Shown: positions 55,506 to 64,000 of the stretch, piece by piece
How the letters are laid out: every line of letters begins with the position of its first letter
Numbering within the stretch: the stretch's first letter is position 1
From: Porphyromonas gingivicanis JCM 15907
Lineage (GTDB): Bacteria; Bacteroidota; Bacteroidia; Bacteroidales; Porphyromonadaceae
Length of the DNA: 64,000 nucleotides
Direction of reading: 5' to 3'
Assembly (NCBI RefSeq): GCF_000614585.1
Contig: NZ_BAKX01000001.1
Coordinates: forward strand, 310,001 to 374,000
The notes under the pieces: model-generated
Databases searched by the model: none
Told to the model about the DNA's origin: nothing
The model's input: the letters and a program-made list of their open reading frames with translations, nothing else
Program-made: the position numbers and the translations under genes

Positions 55506-58112
55506 TTAACGGCTTACAACCAATCGATGGCTTGTAACCTTGTTATTGCTATCCCTTACTCCCAGCAAGTAGTTGCCTTCAGGTAAGTCATTGACATTAA
55601 CAGTAACTTCCTGCGCTTCTCCTCCTCTTTGGGAAAGAACGAGCTCTCCATTCATAGAGAAAATGTCTATCGAAGAGATAGGAGTTGCATTGCTTATATG
55701 GAGAGTTGTTGATGCAGGATTAGGATAAACAGCAAGTTGGACACTCTCGGTGGCTTCAATCGAATTTGTACTAACAATTTTTGTCGTCATCTGAGTTGTT
55801 CCAAAGAGGGGGAGCAGTTCGTCCGCAAATTGATTGTTCAATATACTCTTTAGGAAAATTGTAACCCTTTTTCCCTTCATCGATTCTAACTGATTGTTGC
55901 TTGTAAATTCGGGAGTATAAGAGATTTCCTTGCCCTTCTCTATGCTGCTGAGAGGATTATTGCAGACAGCAAGTACACGAGGATATCCTTGTATTTCTCC
56001 AACAATAAAAGCCATAACTCTGGGAGAATTAGCATTGGAAGAGAAGGTTGCTCCTCTATTTTCTACCTTGAAAGTAGGACCATCAAAGACACCATTGTAT
56101 ATGTTGATACTTGATGTGTTTTTTGTTGGAGTAAAAACAAGCGTTGTTTTTGTATAGTCTGCAGGTCTGACAATGCGTATCTTTTCTGCACATAAATGGG
56201 CATAAGAGGCATTAAAACGGCGGGTATGGTGCGCAAACTCATCATCGGCTTTGTTTTTATCTAACTGTGAATATTGAACAAAAAGATTGACCTCTTTCCC
56301 ATCATACTCATTTAGAATAAACTCATCAAATGTGTGCATCACCGTTTGCTTAGCAGGGATACATACAACAGCCTCTGCTATCACAAGTTCTCTACCTGTA
56401 GGTATGAGGATAGAAGAAGTATTGACAGGAGTAGCAAGTACTTTAATAGGACCATAGTACTCGCGTTCCGACAGATTTTGTATACTAATGGTCAATTGGC
56501 TTGAAGAGAAGGCTTGAAAATTGGCAACAGCTTTGGTTTTGTCAAAAACAAGATTGTCCATGGCTACATTGTAGTTCCACTCTGCCAATTTTTTATCCTT
56601 TACAGTAAAGAACACTCTATCAGGTTCGTCAATATACATCGTCAATGGCTCATACTCGGATCTTGTTGTTTCTTTCCACTCCAAGAAGAGTTCGTAGGCT
56701 CCATCGTTGTAATCTTTCAACATAATAGGTTCTTCAAAGCTGGCTGACTCTCTGAAGTTCACAATCATTTTTTTCTCTGCAGAAAACTGGGTCGTTGCAT
56801 TATCTTTATTTTTGACAGAAATACGAAGAGTCCCAATCATAGCATCCTCTGAGCGTTGGAGTAGGTTCCCACTTAGAAGGATAGCTGATTTATCTTGTGG
56901 TTCTTTTATACGTATAGAAGCTGCGGGAGCAAGTTTAGGTTCTGGTTGAGAATTCCCATTTTTGTCGGGAGTAAAGTTTACAATAATAGCTTGAGCCAAG
57001 CTATAGTCTCCCAACCCAGCACCAATACCTAAAGCAGAAGGTTTTAGAGCAGTTAGACGGAAGTAACCGTCTGCCATACCTCCCCAACCCCAGTTGAAGT
57101 GGTAAAGACCGTCTTGACTGTATCCATCGCAAACAAAGGCATGTCCTCCACCTTTTCCGTATCCAGTGTAAAAAACAGGACGTTGGGCTTGGAGTTCTTT
57201 TTGAATGAGTTCTTCCCATCCCTTTGCATGATAGTTATGACGAATTCTGAGTGATAGAGATTTGTCGTATTTGAAGTTCCTACGAAGCGTTTTTACCAAA
57301 TCGTGTTCCCAAGCACCACTTGCTTGAGAAGAGTAGTTCATTTGTGCAGCGAACCCTATGTCTCTTAATAACGAACCTATTTCTCTTACATTCTCTTGGG
57401 TGTAAGTGCCATCTTTGGGATCATAATAATCACGCATTTTGTCCCAATTATACTTTTTCCCAAAAGATGCTGTCCTTTCAACCCTGGCGAATTCGTCTCT
57501 GTAAGTGTAAGATGCTCCTACACTCTGATCGGGCCATTTGTGGTAACGCATAACTTGAGCAGCTGCAGTTGCTACACATCCTGTAGGCATATTTTGTCCC
57601 GTATAATCAGTAGGGGTGGAAAAATTGTAAGGATAGTCTTGATTCCACTTTATACCACCTAATAGGGGTTGTATGGAGGGATAGTCTTTTTGCGATTTGA
57701 GGGAGGAGTTTTTTCCTAAAGAAAGGTCTGGCATCTTCAATAACTGCTCGATAGTACTATCATATTGACTCATCCAAGCCTTGATATGTTCGGGGGCATT
57801 TTGCATATCGAAATATCCTTGGTCGGCATAAGCCAATACCGAGTACATACGATCGTCTCCAGAGATAATTGCAAAGCCCTCTTTCTTACCACGATTGAAA
57901 ATGTAGTAGTAGGCTTGTGCATCTCCTTCGCCTTGACGTAGTGTGTGCGGAGTATGGGTGTACGTTAACTCAATGGCTCCTCCTGATCTTAAGGAAGAAC
58001 TACCGAGTGTCTGCTCGGCTATGACCTTCGCTTGCTGGGGCGAGACAGGACCAGCCGTAAGCAATAGATGAGTCCCAATGAGGGACGCAATAGTGGTTAC
58101 GATTTTTTTCAT
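55506..58112 (-). CDS. C10 family cysteine peptidase with type IX secretion C-terminal domain
   Basis: An 868-residue secreted protease related to streptopain, interpain A and PrtT. Signal peptide (MKKIVTTIASLIGTHLLLTAG), Spi-like pro-domain (about 22-150, YYYIFNRGKKEGFAIISGDDR), then the catalytic domain with nucleophile Cys in QNMPTGCVATAAAQVMRYHKWP (about 180) and His in GKGGGHAFVCDGY, followed by FNWGWGGMADGYF. Long beta-rich linker modules lead to a type A T9SS sorting domain at the end (AVYPNPASTTLHIS, NDLPEGNYLLGV). It would be exported by Sec, then secreted and attached to the surface by the Por system. It has its own promoter and terminator. Confidence 0.93.
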   Translation of the reverse strand: MKKIVTTIASLIGTHLLLTAGPVSPQQAKVIAEQTLGSSSLRSGGAIELTYTHTPHTLRQGEGDAQAYYYIFNRGKKEGFAIISGDDRMYSVLAYADQGYFDMQNAPEHIKAWMSQYDSTIEQLLKMPDLSLGKNSSLKSQKDYPSIQPLLGGIKWNQDYPYNFSTPTDYTGQNMPTGCVATAAAQVMRYHKWPDQSVGASYTYRDEFARVERTASFGKKYNWDKMRDYYDPKDGTYTQENVREIGSLLRDIGFAAQMNYSSQASGAWEHDLVKTLRRNFKYDKSLSLRIRHNYHAKGWEELIQKELQAQRPVFYTGYGKGGGHAFVCDGYSQDGLYHFNWGWGGMADGYFRLTALKPSALGIGAGLGDYSLAQAIIVNFTPDKNGNSQPEPKLAPAASIRIKEPQDKSAILLSGNLLQRSEDAMIGTLRISVKNKDNATTQFSAEKKMIVNFRESASFEEPIMLKDYNDGAYELFLEWKETTRSEYEPLTMYIDEPDRVFFTVKDKKLAEWNYNVAMDNLVFDKTKAVANFQAFSSSQLTISIQNLSEREYYGPIKVLATPVNTSSILIPTGRELVIAEAVVCIPAKQTVMHTFDEFILNEYDGKEVNLFVQYSQLDKNKADDEFAHHTRRFNASYAHLCAEKIRIVRPADYTKTTLVFTPTKNTSSINIYNGVFDGPTFKVENRGATFSSNANSPRVMAFIVGEIQGYPRVLAVCNNPLSSIEKGKEISYTPEFTSNNQLESMKGKRVTIFLKSILNNQFADELLPLFGTTQMTTKIVSTNSIEATESVQLAVYPNPASTTLHISNATPISSIDIFSMNGELVLSQRGGEAQEVTVNVNDLPEGNYLLGVRDSNNKVTSHRLVVSR

Positions 58113-58193
58113 AGATGGTCTTGATTGTTTGTATAGATAGTTTTTATTATGTATTTCTTTTTAGAGAAAGGATTTTGGTTGTTCTCGTTATGA

Positions 58194-58223
58194 CAAAGAT
58201 AAAAACTTTAGCCTCACAGGCAA
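58194..58223 (-). promoter_or_regulatory. Promoter of the C10 protease gene
   Basis: On the minus strand TTG (58221-58223), 19 bases, then TATCTTTG (58194-58201). Leader to the ATG at 58112 is about 75 bases. Confidence 0.7.
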
Positions 58224-58295
58224 TAGCTCCTTTGTCTCAAAGGGGGCTTATTTTGTTTTTATAGGATTTACTGCTACCAATGTTAAGAAAAAACA

Positions 58296-58940
58296 CTATT
58301 CACTATGGTGAGGGGTGAAATAAGGAATACCCCAATGATATTTAGCAGCCAATATACGGAGTATTACGATAGAAACAGCCGATACTCCTTGCGCCCAAAA
58401 GGCAGAAAAGTGCAAGTATAACATAGCGAGATAGATAAAACTACCTATGAGGCATGCAACAGCGTAAAAGTCTCTTCTAAAAATAAGGGGTACCTCATTG
58501 ATGAGAATGTCTCGTATCATTCCTCCAAAAGATCCTGTTATTGTTCCCATAATAGGGGCTATCCACCAAGGAAAACCACTACCTAAAGATTTAGCAACTC
58601 CTACAGCAGTAAATAATCCCAACCCGACGGCATCGAAGAAGTAGACAGTGTTGTTAAGACGTACTAACCATTTCCGGAATAGAATGGTAACGACCAAAGC
58701 TAACGAGGTGATAAGTAAATAAGAGGGTTCTATTAGCCAAAAGACAGGTAAATCAAGCATTATATCGCGAAGAGTACCCCCTCCGACAGCGGTTACCAAG
58801 CCTACTACAAAAGCTCCAAACCAGTCAAAGCGATGCGCCGCTGCAAGCCTTATACCGCTTATAGCAAAGGCAAAAGTACCTAAATAATCGCACCAACGTA
58901 TGAAATCGGCTATATTGCCTTCAGAAAAAAGGGTTCGCAT
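58296..58940 (-). CDS. TRIC-family cation channel (UPF0126/YadS-like)
   Basis: A 214-residue inner-membrane protein with seven predicted helices in two UPF0126 repeats. The repeat hallmarks are FVVGLVTAVGGGTLRDIML (about 45-63) and MGTITGSFGGMIRDILINEVP (about 130-150), each with the GGxxRD motif that forms the pore of prokaryotic TRIC potassium-type channels. The gene is preceded by the patatin gene with a 66-bp gap and followed by the C10 promoter. Confidence 0.9.
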   Translation of the reverse strand: MRTLFSEGNIADFIRWCDYLGTFAFAISGIRLAAAHRFDWFGAFVVGLVTAVGGGTLRDIMLDLPVFWLIEPSYLLITSLALVVTILFRKWLVRLNNTVYFFDAVGLGLFTAVGVAKSLGSGFPWWIAPIMGTITGSFGGMIRDILINEVPLIFRRDFYAVACLIGSFIYLAMLYLHFSAFWAQGVSAVSIVILRILAAKYHWGIPYFTPHHSE

Positions 58941-59006
58941 GGGCTTAAAGATTATATTTTGATGACTCTCTTTACTATTTCTTCTTTTGGGAGAGGTAGG
59001 CCGAAC

Positions 59007-59798
59007 TCATTCGGGAAGACTTTTTATAGGGAGCAATCTTTCTATGTGATTATGACGAGCTAATTCATAGCCAAGTTCCATAATGTCCTTGGCAGAACTA
59101 ACATCAAACATTTTATATTGCATTATGGCATGGGTCTCTAAAGTCAGATCACATACAGCTTTATCTGCTCGGGTATTTTGGCGGAAAACCAAAGACCAGG
59201 AGCGTTCGGCCACGCCTCGTAAAGTCTTTTTACATTCCTTGGTTTGTTCGGGTCCCAAATTAACACCCAATACCTTAGCACACTCCTGACGTATCACAGT
59301 GACGGGATAATTTCTAAATAACCCCCCATCTACATATGAAATACCTTTAATAACCTTGGGTTGGAAGAGTACGGGAATACTGCATGAGGCTGTTATGATT
59401 TGAGATAGAGGGCCTGAAGTAAAAACATGCTCACAACCATTATCCAAATCTGTGGCTACAATGCGTACAGGAATAGGCAAATCTTCCAGCCGACGATGTC
59501 TGAGGTTGTCCTTCAAAAATTTAGTGAAATTACGAGTAGAAAACATCCCCCCCTTGTTTGGATAAAGTGATGTCATACCTTTGAACCCTATTGAAGAGAG
59601 GCGTTCGAATATTTCATCTGGAGAGTATCCGTCCGAATAAAAAGCCCCAACAATAGAACCAGAACTAGTCCCAGCAATAATATTGGGACGCAACCCGACT
59701 TCATCCATATACTTTAGTACGCCAATATGGGCAAAACCTTTAATACTCCCTCCACTAAGAGCTAAGCCTAATGGGTATTTAATCTTAGAGGTATCCAT
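59007..59798 (-). CDS. Patatin-like phospholipase family protein
   Basis: A 263-residue serine hydrolase of the patatin family. Oxyanion loop LALSGGSIKGFAHIGVL, nucleophile motif GTSSG (Ser at about 46) and the dyad aspartate in SYVDGGLFRNYPV are all present. No signal peptide or beta-barrel domain is attached, so this is the short RssA-like form acting in the cytoplasm or at the inner membrane, not a PlpD-type autotransporter. It follows the DUF5715 gene by 26 bp. Confidence 0.9.
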   Translation of the reverse strand: MDTSKIKYPLGLALSGGSIKGFAHIGVLKYMDEVGLRPNIIAGTSSGSIVGAFYSDGYSPDEIFERLSSIGFKGMTSLYPNKGGMFSTRNFTKFLKDNLRHRRLEDLPIPVRIVATDLDNGCEHVFTSGPLSQIITASCSIPVLFQPKVIKGISYVDGGLFRNYPVTVIRQECAKVLGVNLGPEQTKECKKTLRGVAERSWSLVFRQNTRADKAVCDLTLETHAIMQYKMFDVSSAKDIMELGYELARHNHIERLLPIKSLPE

Positions 59799-59824
59799 AT
59801 CTATAAATCATTGATTTACTGTAG

Positions 59825-60595
59825 TCATGAGGGGCTGGAGTAGATTGGCTTAATGGCTGTTATATGAAAGCATGCTTGCTTTTTTTCATGCTTGATATAG
59901 CAACGATGTGCCTTTTGATACTGCTGTAGTATAGAGGCTAATACCTTTTTAAGAATGGCATCGGAGATATGTTCACTCTGTTTGTGTACTTTATCAAATC
60001 GAGACCAAGAAATGTCGAAAGTCGTACCATAACTATGAGAAGACTCTGATGCCGCATTTACATTTCTTTTAGAGAGTCTTTGTTGCTGTTGCTGAGTACG
60101 AGTCAGACTTGTAACAATAATACGGTAGGGGGGAATACCTCGTTCTTGAAGAGCTATAGTGAAGTCCTCTCCGATTTGGTCTAATAAGGTCTTTGCTTCG
60201 GGTATGAGATAGGGTATGGAGTGAGTAAGACGATCTACTCGATAGAAAGGATTGCTCTCAATTAGAGCAAGAGTCGAGAGTTCTTTTTCATTAAGCTCTC
60301 CCTTAAAAGGTGTGCTTTGTAAGGCTCTTGCAGCTGCCAAGTGTAGCAAATTATCATCTGCAAAAGCTCTTGAGTAAGAATCTCTAAAAACACATTGATA
60401 GTCGATGCAAAGTCGCTCTGCACCTACCTTTTCTTCTACCGATGTGGGTTTACAACGCCGTACAATAGATACTATAAGAAGAATGCAGATAAAGACAACA
60501 GAAGCTAAGACAATACGCCAATAGGGTAGTATAAGGAGCTTCACTTGACGAAAAAGCGTACTAAGATTAACCTGTTTGCGAACCATCGGAAACAA
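59825..60595 (-). CDS. DUF5715 (M15/VanY-like) membrane-anchored protein
   Basis: A 256-residue protein with one N-terminal membrane helix (IVLASVVFICILLIVSIV, about 30-47) and a periplasmic domain. RIIVTSLTRTQQQQQRLSKRNVNAASESSHSYGTTFDISW contains SxHxxGxxxD, the zinc-binding pattern of M15/M74-type LAS peptidases, and a later CFHITA supplies the second histidine. Likely a peptidoglycan peptidase or a binding relative of Bacteroidetes DUF5715. It sits between the phosphosugar mutase and the patatin genes. Confidence 0.8.
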   Translation of the reverse strand: MFPMVRKQVNLSTLFRQVKLLILPYWRIVLASVVFICILLIVSIVRRCKPTSVEEKVGAERLCIDYQCVFRDSYSRAFADDNLLHLAAARALQSTPFKGELNEKELSTLALIESNPFYRVDRLTHSIPYLIPEAKTLLDQIGEDFTIALQERGIPPYRIIVTSLTRTQQQQQRLSKRNVNAASESSHSYGTTFDISWSRFDKVHKQSEHISDAILKKVLASILQQYQKAHRCYIKHEKKQACFHITAIKPIYSSPS

Positions 60596-60664
60596 TCTTT
60601 TGCTTCCTCTTTACCTACTATAGCTCAGATTAATAGTAAGCAAAGAGGAAGATTTTTGTACGAA

Positions 60665-62413
60665 TTATATACCTAATTGATGAAATATTTGTTGAAGTCG
60701 CTCTTTAGCCTTAGCTTCGGCTTGCGATAGCTTTTCTGCTTTCTCAAGCATCTCTCTTACCCCCACATAATACTTAATCTTGGGTTCTGTTCCCGAAGGG
60801 CGGATAGAGAGTTTCGAGCCATCTTCTGCAATGTATTGGAGTACGTTACTTTGGGCTGGCATATCAATGTTGAAAGTTTCGCCTGTTTTAAGAGAACGTC
60901 CCTTGAGAGAAGCGTAGTCGATTATGGTAACTATTGGAGAGCCTCCAAGATCTTTAAGAGGAGTTTCGCGGTAAGCGGTCATCATCTGAGCAATTTCTTC
61001 AGCTCCCGTTCGCCCTGGTCGCACAATATAATGCCCCTTATCTAAGAAATATCCATAGGTAACATATATGTGGGTTAGTAACTCATCGATAGTAAGTCCC
61101 TTTTCTAAAGCCCAAACAGTCATTTCTGAAAAAAGGGCACACGCCGAAACAGAGCTCTTATCTCGGATAAAGTCTTCCCATAAATAGCCATAACTTTCTT
61201 CGCCTCCTCCGATGTAGTTCAATACTCCTTCATTGCGACGAATAATATCAGCAATCCATTTGAAGCCTGTATAGCAGTCATATAGCTTAACTCCTTCTTT
61301 TTCCGTGATAAACTTGATTAAGTCTGTTGTAACAATCGTTTTAATAACGTAATCTTTATTGGTCAATATACCCAATTCCTGACGACGTTTAATAGAGTAG
61401 TAAGTGAGTAAAGCACAAATTTGATTACCATTGATGAGTTGCATCTTACCCTCTTTGTTGCGAATAGCTACCCCTATACGGTCAGCGTCAGGATCTGAAG
61501 CTAAAACAAGTTGAGCTTGTGTCTTTTCTGCTTGCTCCAAAGCCATACTAAGGGCTGCAGGCTCCTCAGGATTAGGCGAAACTACTGTGGGAAAATCTCC
61601 GCTCACGACATCTTGCTCGGGTACATTTATGATGTTGGTAAAGCCGAAGGCTCTCAGAGCTTCGGGCACTATTCTTACCCCCGTACCATGTATAGGAGTG
61701 TAAACAATGGCAAGATTATGGTGCTTTTGAATAGCTTCAGGAGAGAGGGATAGAGATTTTACTCTTTCGATAAAAATACGATCAATCTCCAGACCTATTT
61801 CTTTTATAAGAGACGGATTGCCTTCCTGTACCACTGACTCCATAGAAGTAATTTTTGCAACTTCTTTTATCGTATTTACATCGTGAGGAGAAACCATTTG
61901 CGCTCCATCTGCCCAGTAGGCTTTGTAACCATTGTATATAGGAGGGTTGTGAGATGCTGTAACCATAACACCACTCTTACAGTTGAGATGTCGTATGGCA
62001 AACGATATCTCTGGAGTAGGGCGTAGAGATTCGAAAAGATAAACCTTAATGCCATTCCCTGAAAATACATTGGCTGTAATCTCTGAGAAGTAGCGGCTAT
62101 TATGTCTACAATCATAACCTATTACAACAGCTATTTCTTCATCGGGATAAGTTCTTTTAAGATAATTCGCCAATCCCTGTGTAGCCATAGAAACGGTGTA
62201 ACGATTCATTCTGTTAGTCCCGACTCCCATAATACCTCTCAGACCTCCTGTACCAAACTCGAGATTTTTGTAGAAAGCGTCTATTAGTTCTGCTTTATCG
62301 GGATTGTCCAATAGAGTTTGTACTTCATTTCTGGTTTCTTCATCGAAAGAGGGTGCTAACCATTTTTTTGCTGCCTCGGTTACTTTATGTAAGATGTCTT
62401 CGTTTGCACTCAT
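60665..62413 (-). CDS. Phosphoglucomutase/phosphomannomutase (phospho-sugar mutase)
   Basis: Alpha-D-phosphohexomutase of 582 residues from the ATG at 62413 (MSANEDILHKVTEAAKKWL); an upstream in-frame ATG at 62494 overlaps the promoter. The phosphoserine loop is VMVTASHNPPIYNGYK (about 145), the Mg2+ loop ASDPDADRIGV, the sugar-binding loop IGGGEESYG, and the phosphate-binding loop RPSGTEPKIKYYV. It belongs to the long PGM2-like group. Supplies glucose-1-phosphate or mannose-1-phosphate for glycans. Confidence 0.94.
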   Translation of the reverse strand: MSANEDILHKVTEAAKKWLAPSFDEETRNEVQTLLDNPDKAELIDAFYKNLEFGTGGLRGIMGVGTNRMNRYTVSMATQGLANYLKRTYPDEEIAVVIGYDCRHNSRYFSEITANVFSGNGIKVYLFESLRPTPEISFAIRHLNCKSGVMVTASHNPPIYNGYKAYWADGAQMVSPHDVNTIKEVAKITSMESVVQEGNPSLIKEIGLEIDRIFIERVKSLSLSPEAIQKHHNLAIVYTPIHGTGVRIVPEALRAFGFTNIINVPEQDVVSGDFPTVVSPNPEEPAALSMALEQAEKTQAQLVLASDPDADRIGVAIRNKEGKMQLINGNQICALLTYYSIKRRQELGILTNKDYVIKTIVTTDLIKFITEKEGVKLYDCYTGFKWIADIIRRNEGVLNYIGGGEESYGYLWEDFIRDKSSVSACALFSEMTVWALEKGLTIDELLTHIYVTYGYFLDKGHYIVRPGRTGAEEIAQMMTAYRETPLKDLGGSPIVTIIDYASLKGRSLKTGETFNIDMPAQSNVLQYIAEDGSKLSIRPSGTEPKIKYYVGVREMLEKAEKLSQAEAKAKERLQQIFHQLGI

Positions 62414-62491
62414 ACTAAAATTCTGTTTCCTTGTTTGACGATAGAGAGCTTTTTTCCATATTAAGGATAGAACTCCAAATCGTACTATCTG

Positions 62492-62499
62492 CAAAGTTA
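62492..62499 (-). promoter_or_regulatory. -7 element of the phosphosugar mutase gene
   Basis: Minus-strand TAACTTTG, 78 bp upstream of the ATG at 62413. No TTG is at the expected -33 spacing. Confidence 0.45.
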
Positions 62500-62701
62500 C
62501 ACTTTGTTAGAGGATTATTGGAGGTGTATTAAAATCCATTTTAAGCTCGTCCTTCGTTAATGTGTTTCAGAGGATATAAAGTATAATACATTAATAATGA
62601 GGCTAAAGGAAGTGTCGTCGAAATACGAGACCAAACCCAAATGTCGCAAGTAATATCTAATAAGTGTACTACAAACACTCTCGCCAAAAAGGTTGTAATA
62701 G

Positions 62702-63510
62702 CTAAACTTGAAGAGAAGATTCTTCGAGGGGTGTTTCTTTTGACTTTTCTTCGAGTTCCTGCTGACGAATTTTATACTTACGACAAAGTTCATGAATATC
62801 ATTTTCAGAAATAGGGCGCTCGTTCGTCAAAAGGAGTTCTTTCATATCCAAAAAGTTGCCAAACTCGTTACAGAAAGAGGCGAAGTCTGTATAAAATCGT
62901 CGAGGTTCTATTCCGATGGGGAGGAGAAACTGAAACCTAAAATAATTTTCTCCTACGAGAATCTCCTCGACTTCTCCCTGTAGTTTTTTGACTGCTATAG
63001 GGAACTCTTCTTGCACCATATCTATTTGATACTTTTCAAGAGGAGTCCATTGAGGAGTATGAGCCAGTGCCATAATGCGTAGCAGTCCCTTTCTTCCTCC
63101 TAAACCAGTGGTGAATATAAAAGCCCTCTCTTGCTCTGCCAAACTACTATGTAGATGGATGCGAGCTTGAAACTCTGACAATAGAGTCCAATAATACATA
63201 GAGGGAGGAGCTATTTGGAGAAAATCTTGAATAATTCGATAGGCAGTAATTTTATTGGATATAGCCAACTTTACAAGCTGTATCTTATGTACTCTTCGGG
63301 GATGGATTTTAGATAAAGAGTTTGTTCAATGTCCGAAACCTCCTCCTCACTCAGCTTTGAGTTAGGGGCGGCTATCATAGTTCGAGAGAGGTTAAAGTAT
63401 TCCTGCTGGATACCCAGTGGAACATAAGCATCTATTTGGAAGATAGCTGCATCTTGAATACCTTCTAAAAGTTCTTCTAAGAAATTTTCTTGCATGCCAT
63501 TATTCGCCAT
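62702..63510 (-). CDS. Conserved Bacteroidales hypothetical protein, interrupted by a one-base frameshift
   Basis: Two frames read as one soluble, mostly helical protein of about 269 residues. The first (63510-63271) starts MANNGMQENFLEELL and ends PEEYIRYSL; the second (to 62702) has KLAISNKITAYRIIQDFL, FIFTTGLGGRKGLLRIMALAHT and FCNEFGNFLDMKELL. They join at about 63272-63280 (TTGTA) if one base is added. The order resembles a conserved family of unknown function in Bacteroidales with a central FISTGLGGKG-like motif, as I remember it. Its ATG overlaps the stop of the upstream nuclease-like gene by 11 bases. Confidence 0.7.
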
Positions 63511-64000
63511 TCAATGCCTCCTTTCTTTCTTTTATATGAGGTTGTATAAAGAAATCTGCCATCACGGGCAAGTGGTCACTTACACCGCCTATATACTGTG
63601 TACCTCCATACGTACGACGAGGAAAGTAGCGTCCGTCAGCACCTCTTCTCATCCAACGTTTTATCATTACAGAGCGAGCACTTCTCCATTTGTAGACCAG
63701 AGAACCTTGTTTGCTTTTATGATTGACCAAATTGCCACTCACTATGATACGGTCTATCTGTTCCCAAACACCACGAAACATATAACTCCCTGGGATAGCT
63801 CCTGGAGCTAAACGAGAGGTTACATCATACATTAGGTCTTTTCTGTAATTGTATTTCTTTGAAGTTAGAGGGTGGGCCCATCCTCGTGATATAGGATCCC
63901 GAGGCTCACTGTTAAAGTCGCCCATTACTATGATATTAGCTTCTGGGTCTGTATTGAAAATACTATCACATTTACTTTGTAAAAGTGAGATTACATTTTT
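63500..64000 (-). CDS. Endonuclease/exonuclease/phosphatase family protein, N-terminus cut by window edge
   Basis: The C-terminal 166 residues of an EEP-fold hydrolase. The frame is open to base 64000; an internal ATG at 63923-63925 is not the start. Visible motifs are IIVMGDFNSEP (metal and active-site Asp/Asn), the RIIVSGNLV strand and the terminal GGVSDHLPVMADF with the catalytic Asp-His. In Bacteroidetes such proteins are often exported and cleave nucleic acids or phosphodiester/phosphate esters; the start that would reveal a signal peptide is missing. It overlaps the following hypothetical gene by 11 bases. Confidence 0.88.
   Translation of the reverse strand, partial: KNVISLLQSKCDSIFNTDPEANIIVMGDFNSEPRDPISRGWAHPLTSKKYNYRKDLMYDVTSRLAPGAIPGSYMFRGVWEQIDRIIVSGNLVNHKSKQGSLVYKWRSARSVMIKRWMRRGADGRYFPRRTYGGTQYIGGVSDHLPVMADFFIQPHIKERKEALNGE

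Noticed and set aside
58225-58248. Hairpin AGCTCCTTTG/CAAAGGGGGCT followed by T-rich sequence on the + strand
   Set aside because: Points away from both minus-strand neighbours and no + strand gene precedes it; contains a bulge, so its role as terminator is unsupported.

Overview
The window reads as a chromosomal segment of a member of the Bacteroidales, most likely Porphyromonas or a close relative. The evidence is a DPP5-type dipeptidyl peptidase, a C10 cysteine protease ending in a type IX secretion (Por) C-terminal domain, Bacteroidetes-only families (DUF4290, HU-CCDC81/SPOR), many TAnnTTTG promoter elements (some with TTG about 19-20 bp upstream), and moderate-to-low GC. It is mainly housekeeping DNA. 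I found no phage, complete insertion sequence, CRISPR array, rRNA or tRNA.

Layout. 1-5.6 kb: minus-strand operon lysS-gpsA-pgi-DUF4290-murA, with murA cut by the window edge. 6.2-7.6 kb: two methyltransferases and a tiny ORF. 7.9-11.3 kb: dapA-recF-DUF721, then an HU/SPOR envelope protein. 11.4-14.2 kb (minus): AMP nucleosidase, holA, radical SAM. 14.25-20.1 kb: an HsdR_N-like nuclease-fold protein, an ABC exporter pair and an M16 protease. 20.1-22.6 kb: tandem hairpins, ribB under an FMN riboswitch, a TrmH/SpoU methylase, a 22-bp tandem repeat and a small structured locus. 22.6-29.8 kb: LysM/PBP1 protein, beta-barrel, acyl-CoA ligase, prfB (programmed frameshift), topB. 30.2-35.6 kb: corA, ABC-F, dpp5, HAD hydrolase. 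35.8-37.8 kb: two small lipoproteins and a 6-phosphogluconolactonase-like gene. 38.3-42.8 kb: sufS-rnhB-ribD and bcp-recA. 42.9-50.3 kb: FemAB-like, DUF7033/deacetylase, GT4, DAHP synthase-chorismate mutase, FolK-like, RSH. 50.4-54.7 kb (minus): leuS-yitT-DUF2752. 55.5-64 kb (minus): C10 protease, TRIC channel, patatin, DUF5715, phosphosugar mutase, a conserved hypothetical and an endo/exonuclease/phosphatase protein.

The most striking global property is that at least twelve conserved genes (pgi, gpsA, dapA, a SpoU methylase, corA, an ABC-F gene, dpp5, ribD, rsh, yitT, leuS and a hypothetical) are each broken by exactly one missing base, while the true programmed frameshift of prfB is also present. 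Several breaks fall in short homopolymers and several genes are essential, so sequence error is the simplest explanation; I annotate each as one interrupted CDS.

Among less explained features are a 33-residue hydrophobic ORF enclosed by an 11-bp inverted repeat that begins at the predicted transcription start (22.44-22.57 kb), a 22-bp tandem repeat family at two intergenic loci, and a small lipoprotein made of six Ala/Glu heptads encoded by 21-bp DNA repeats.
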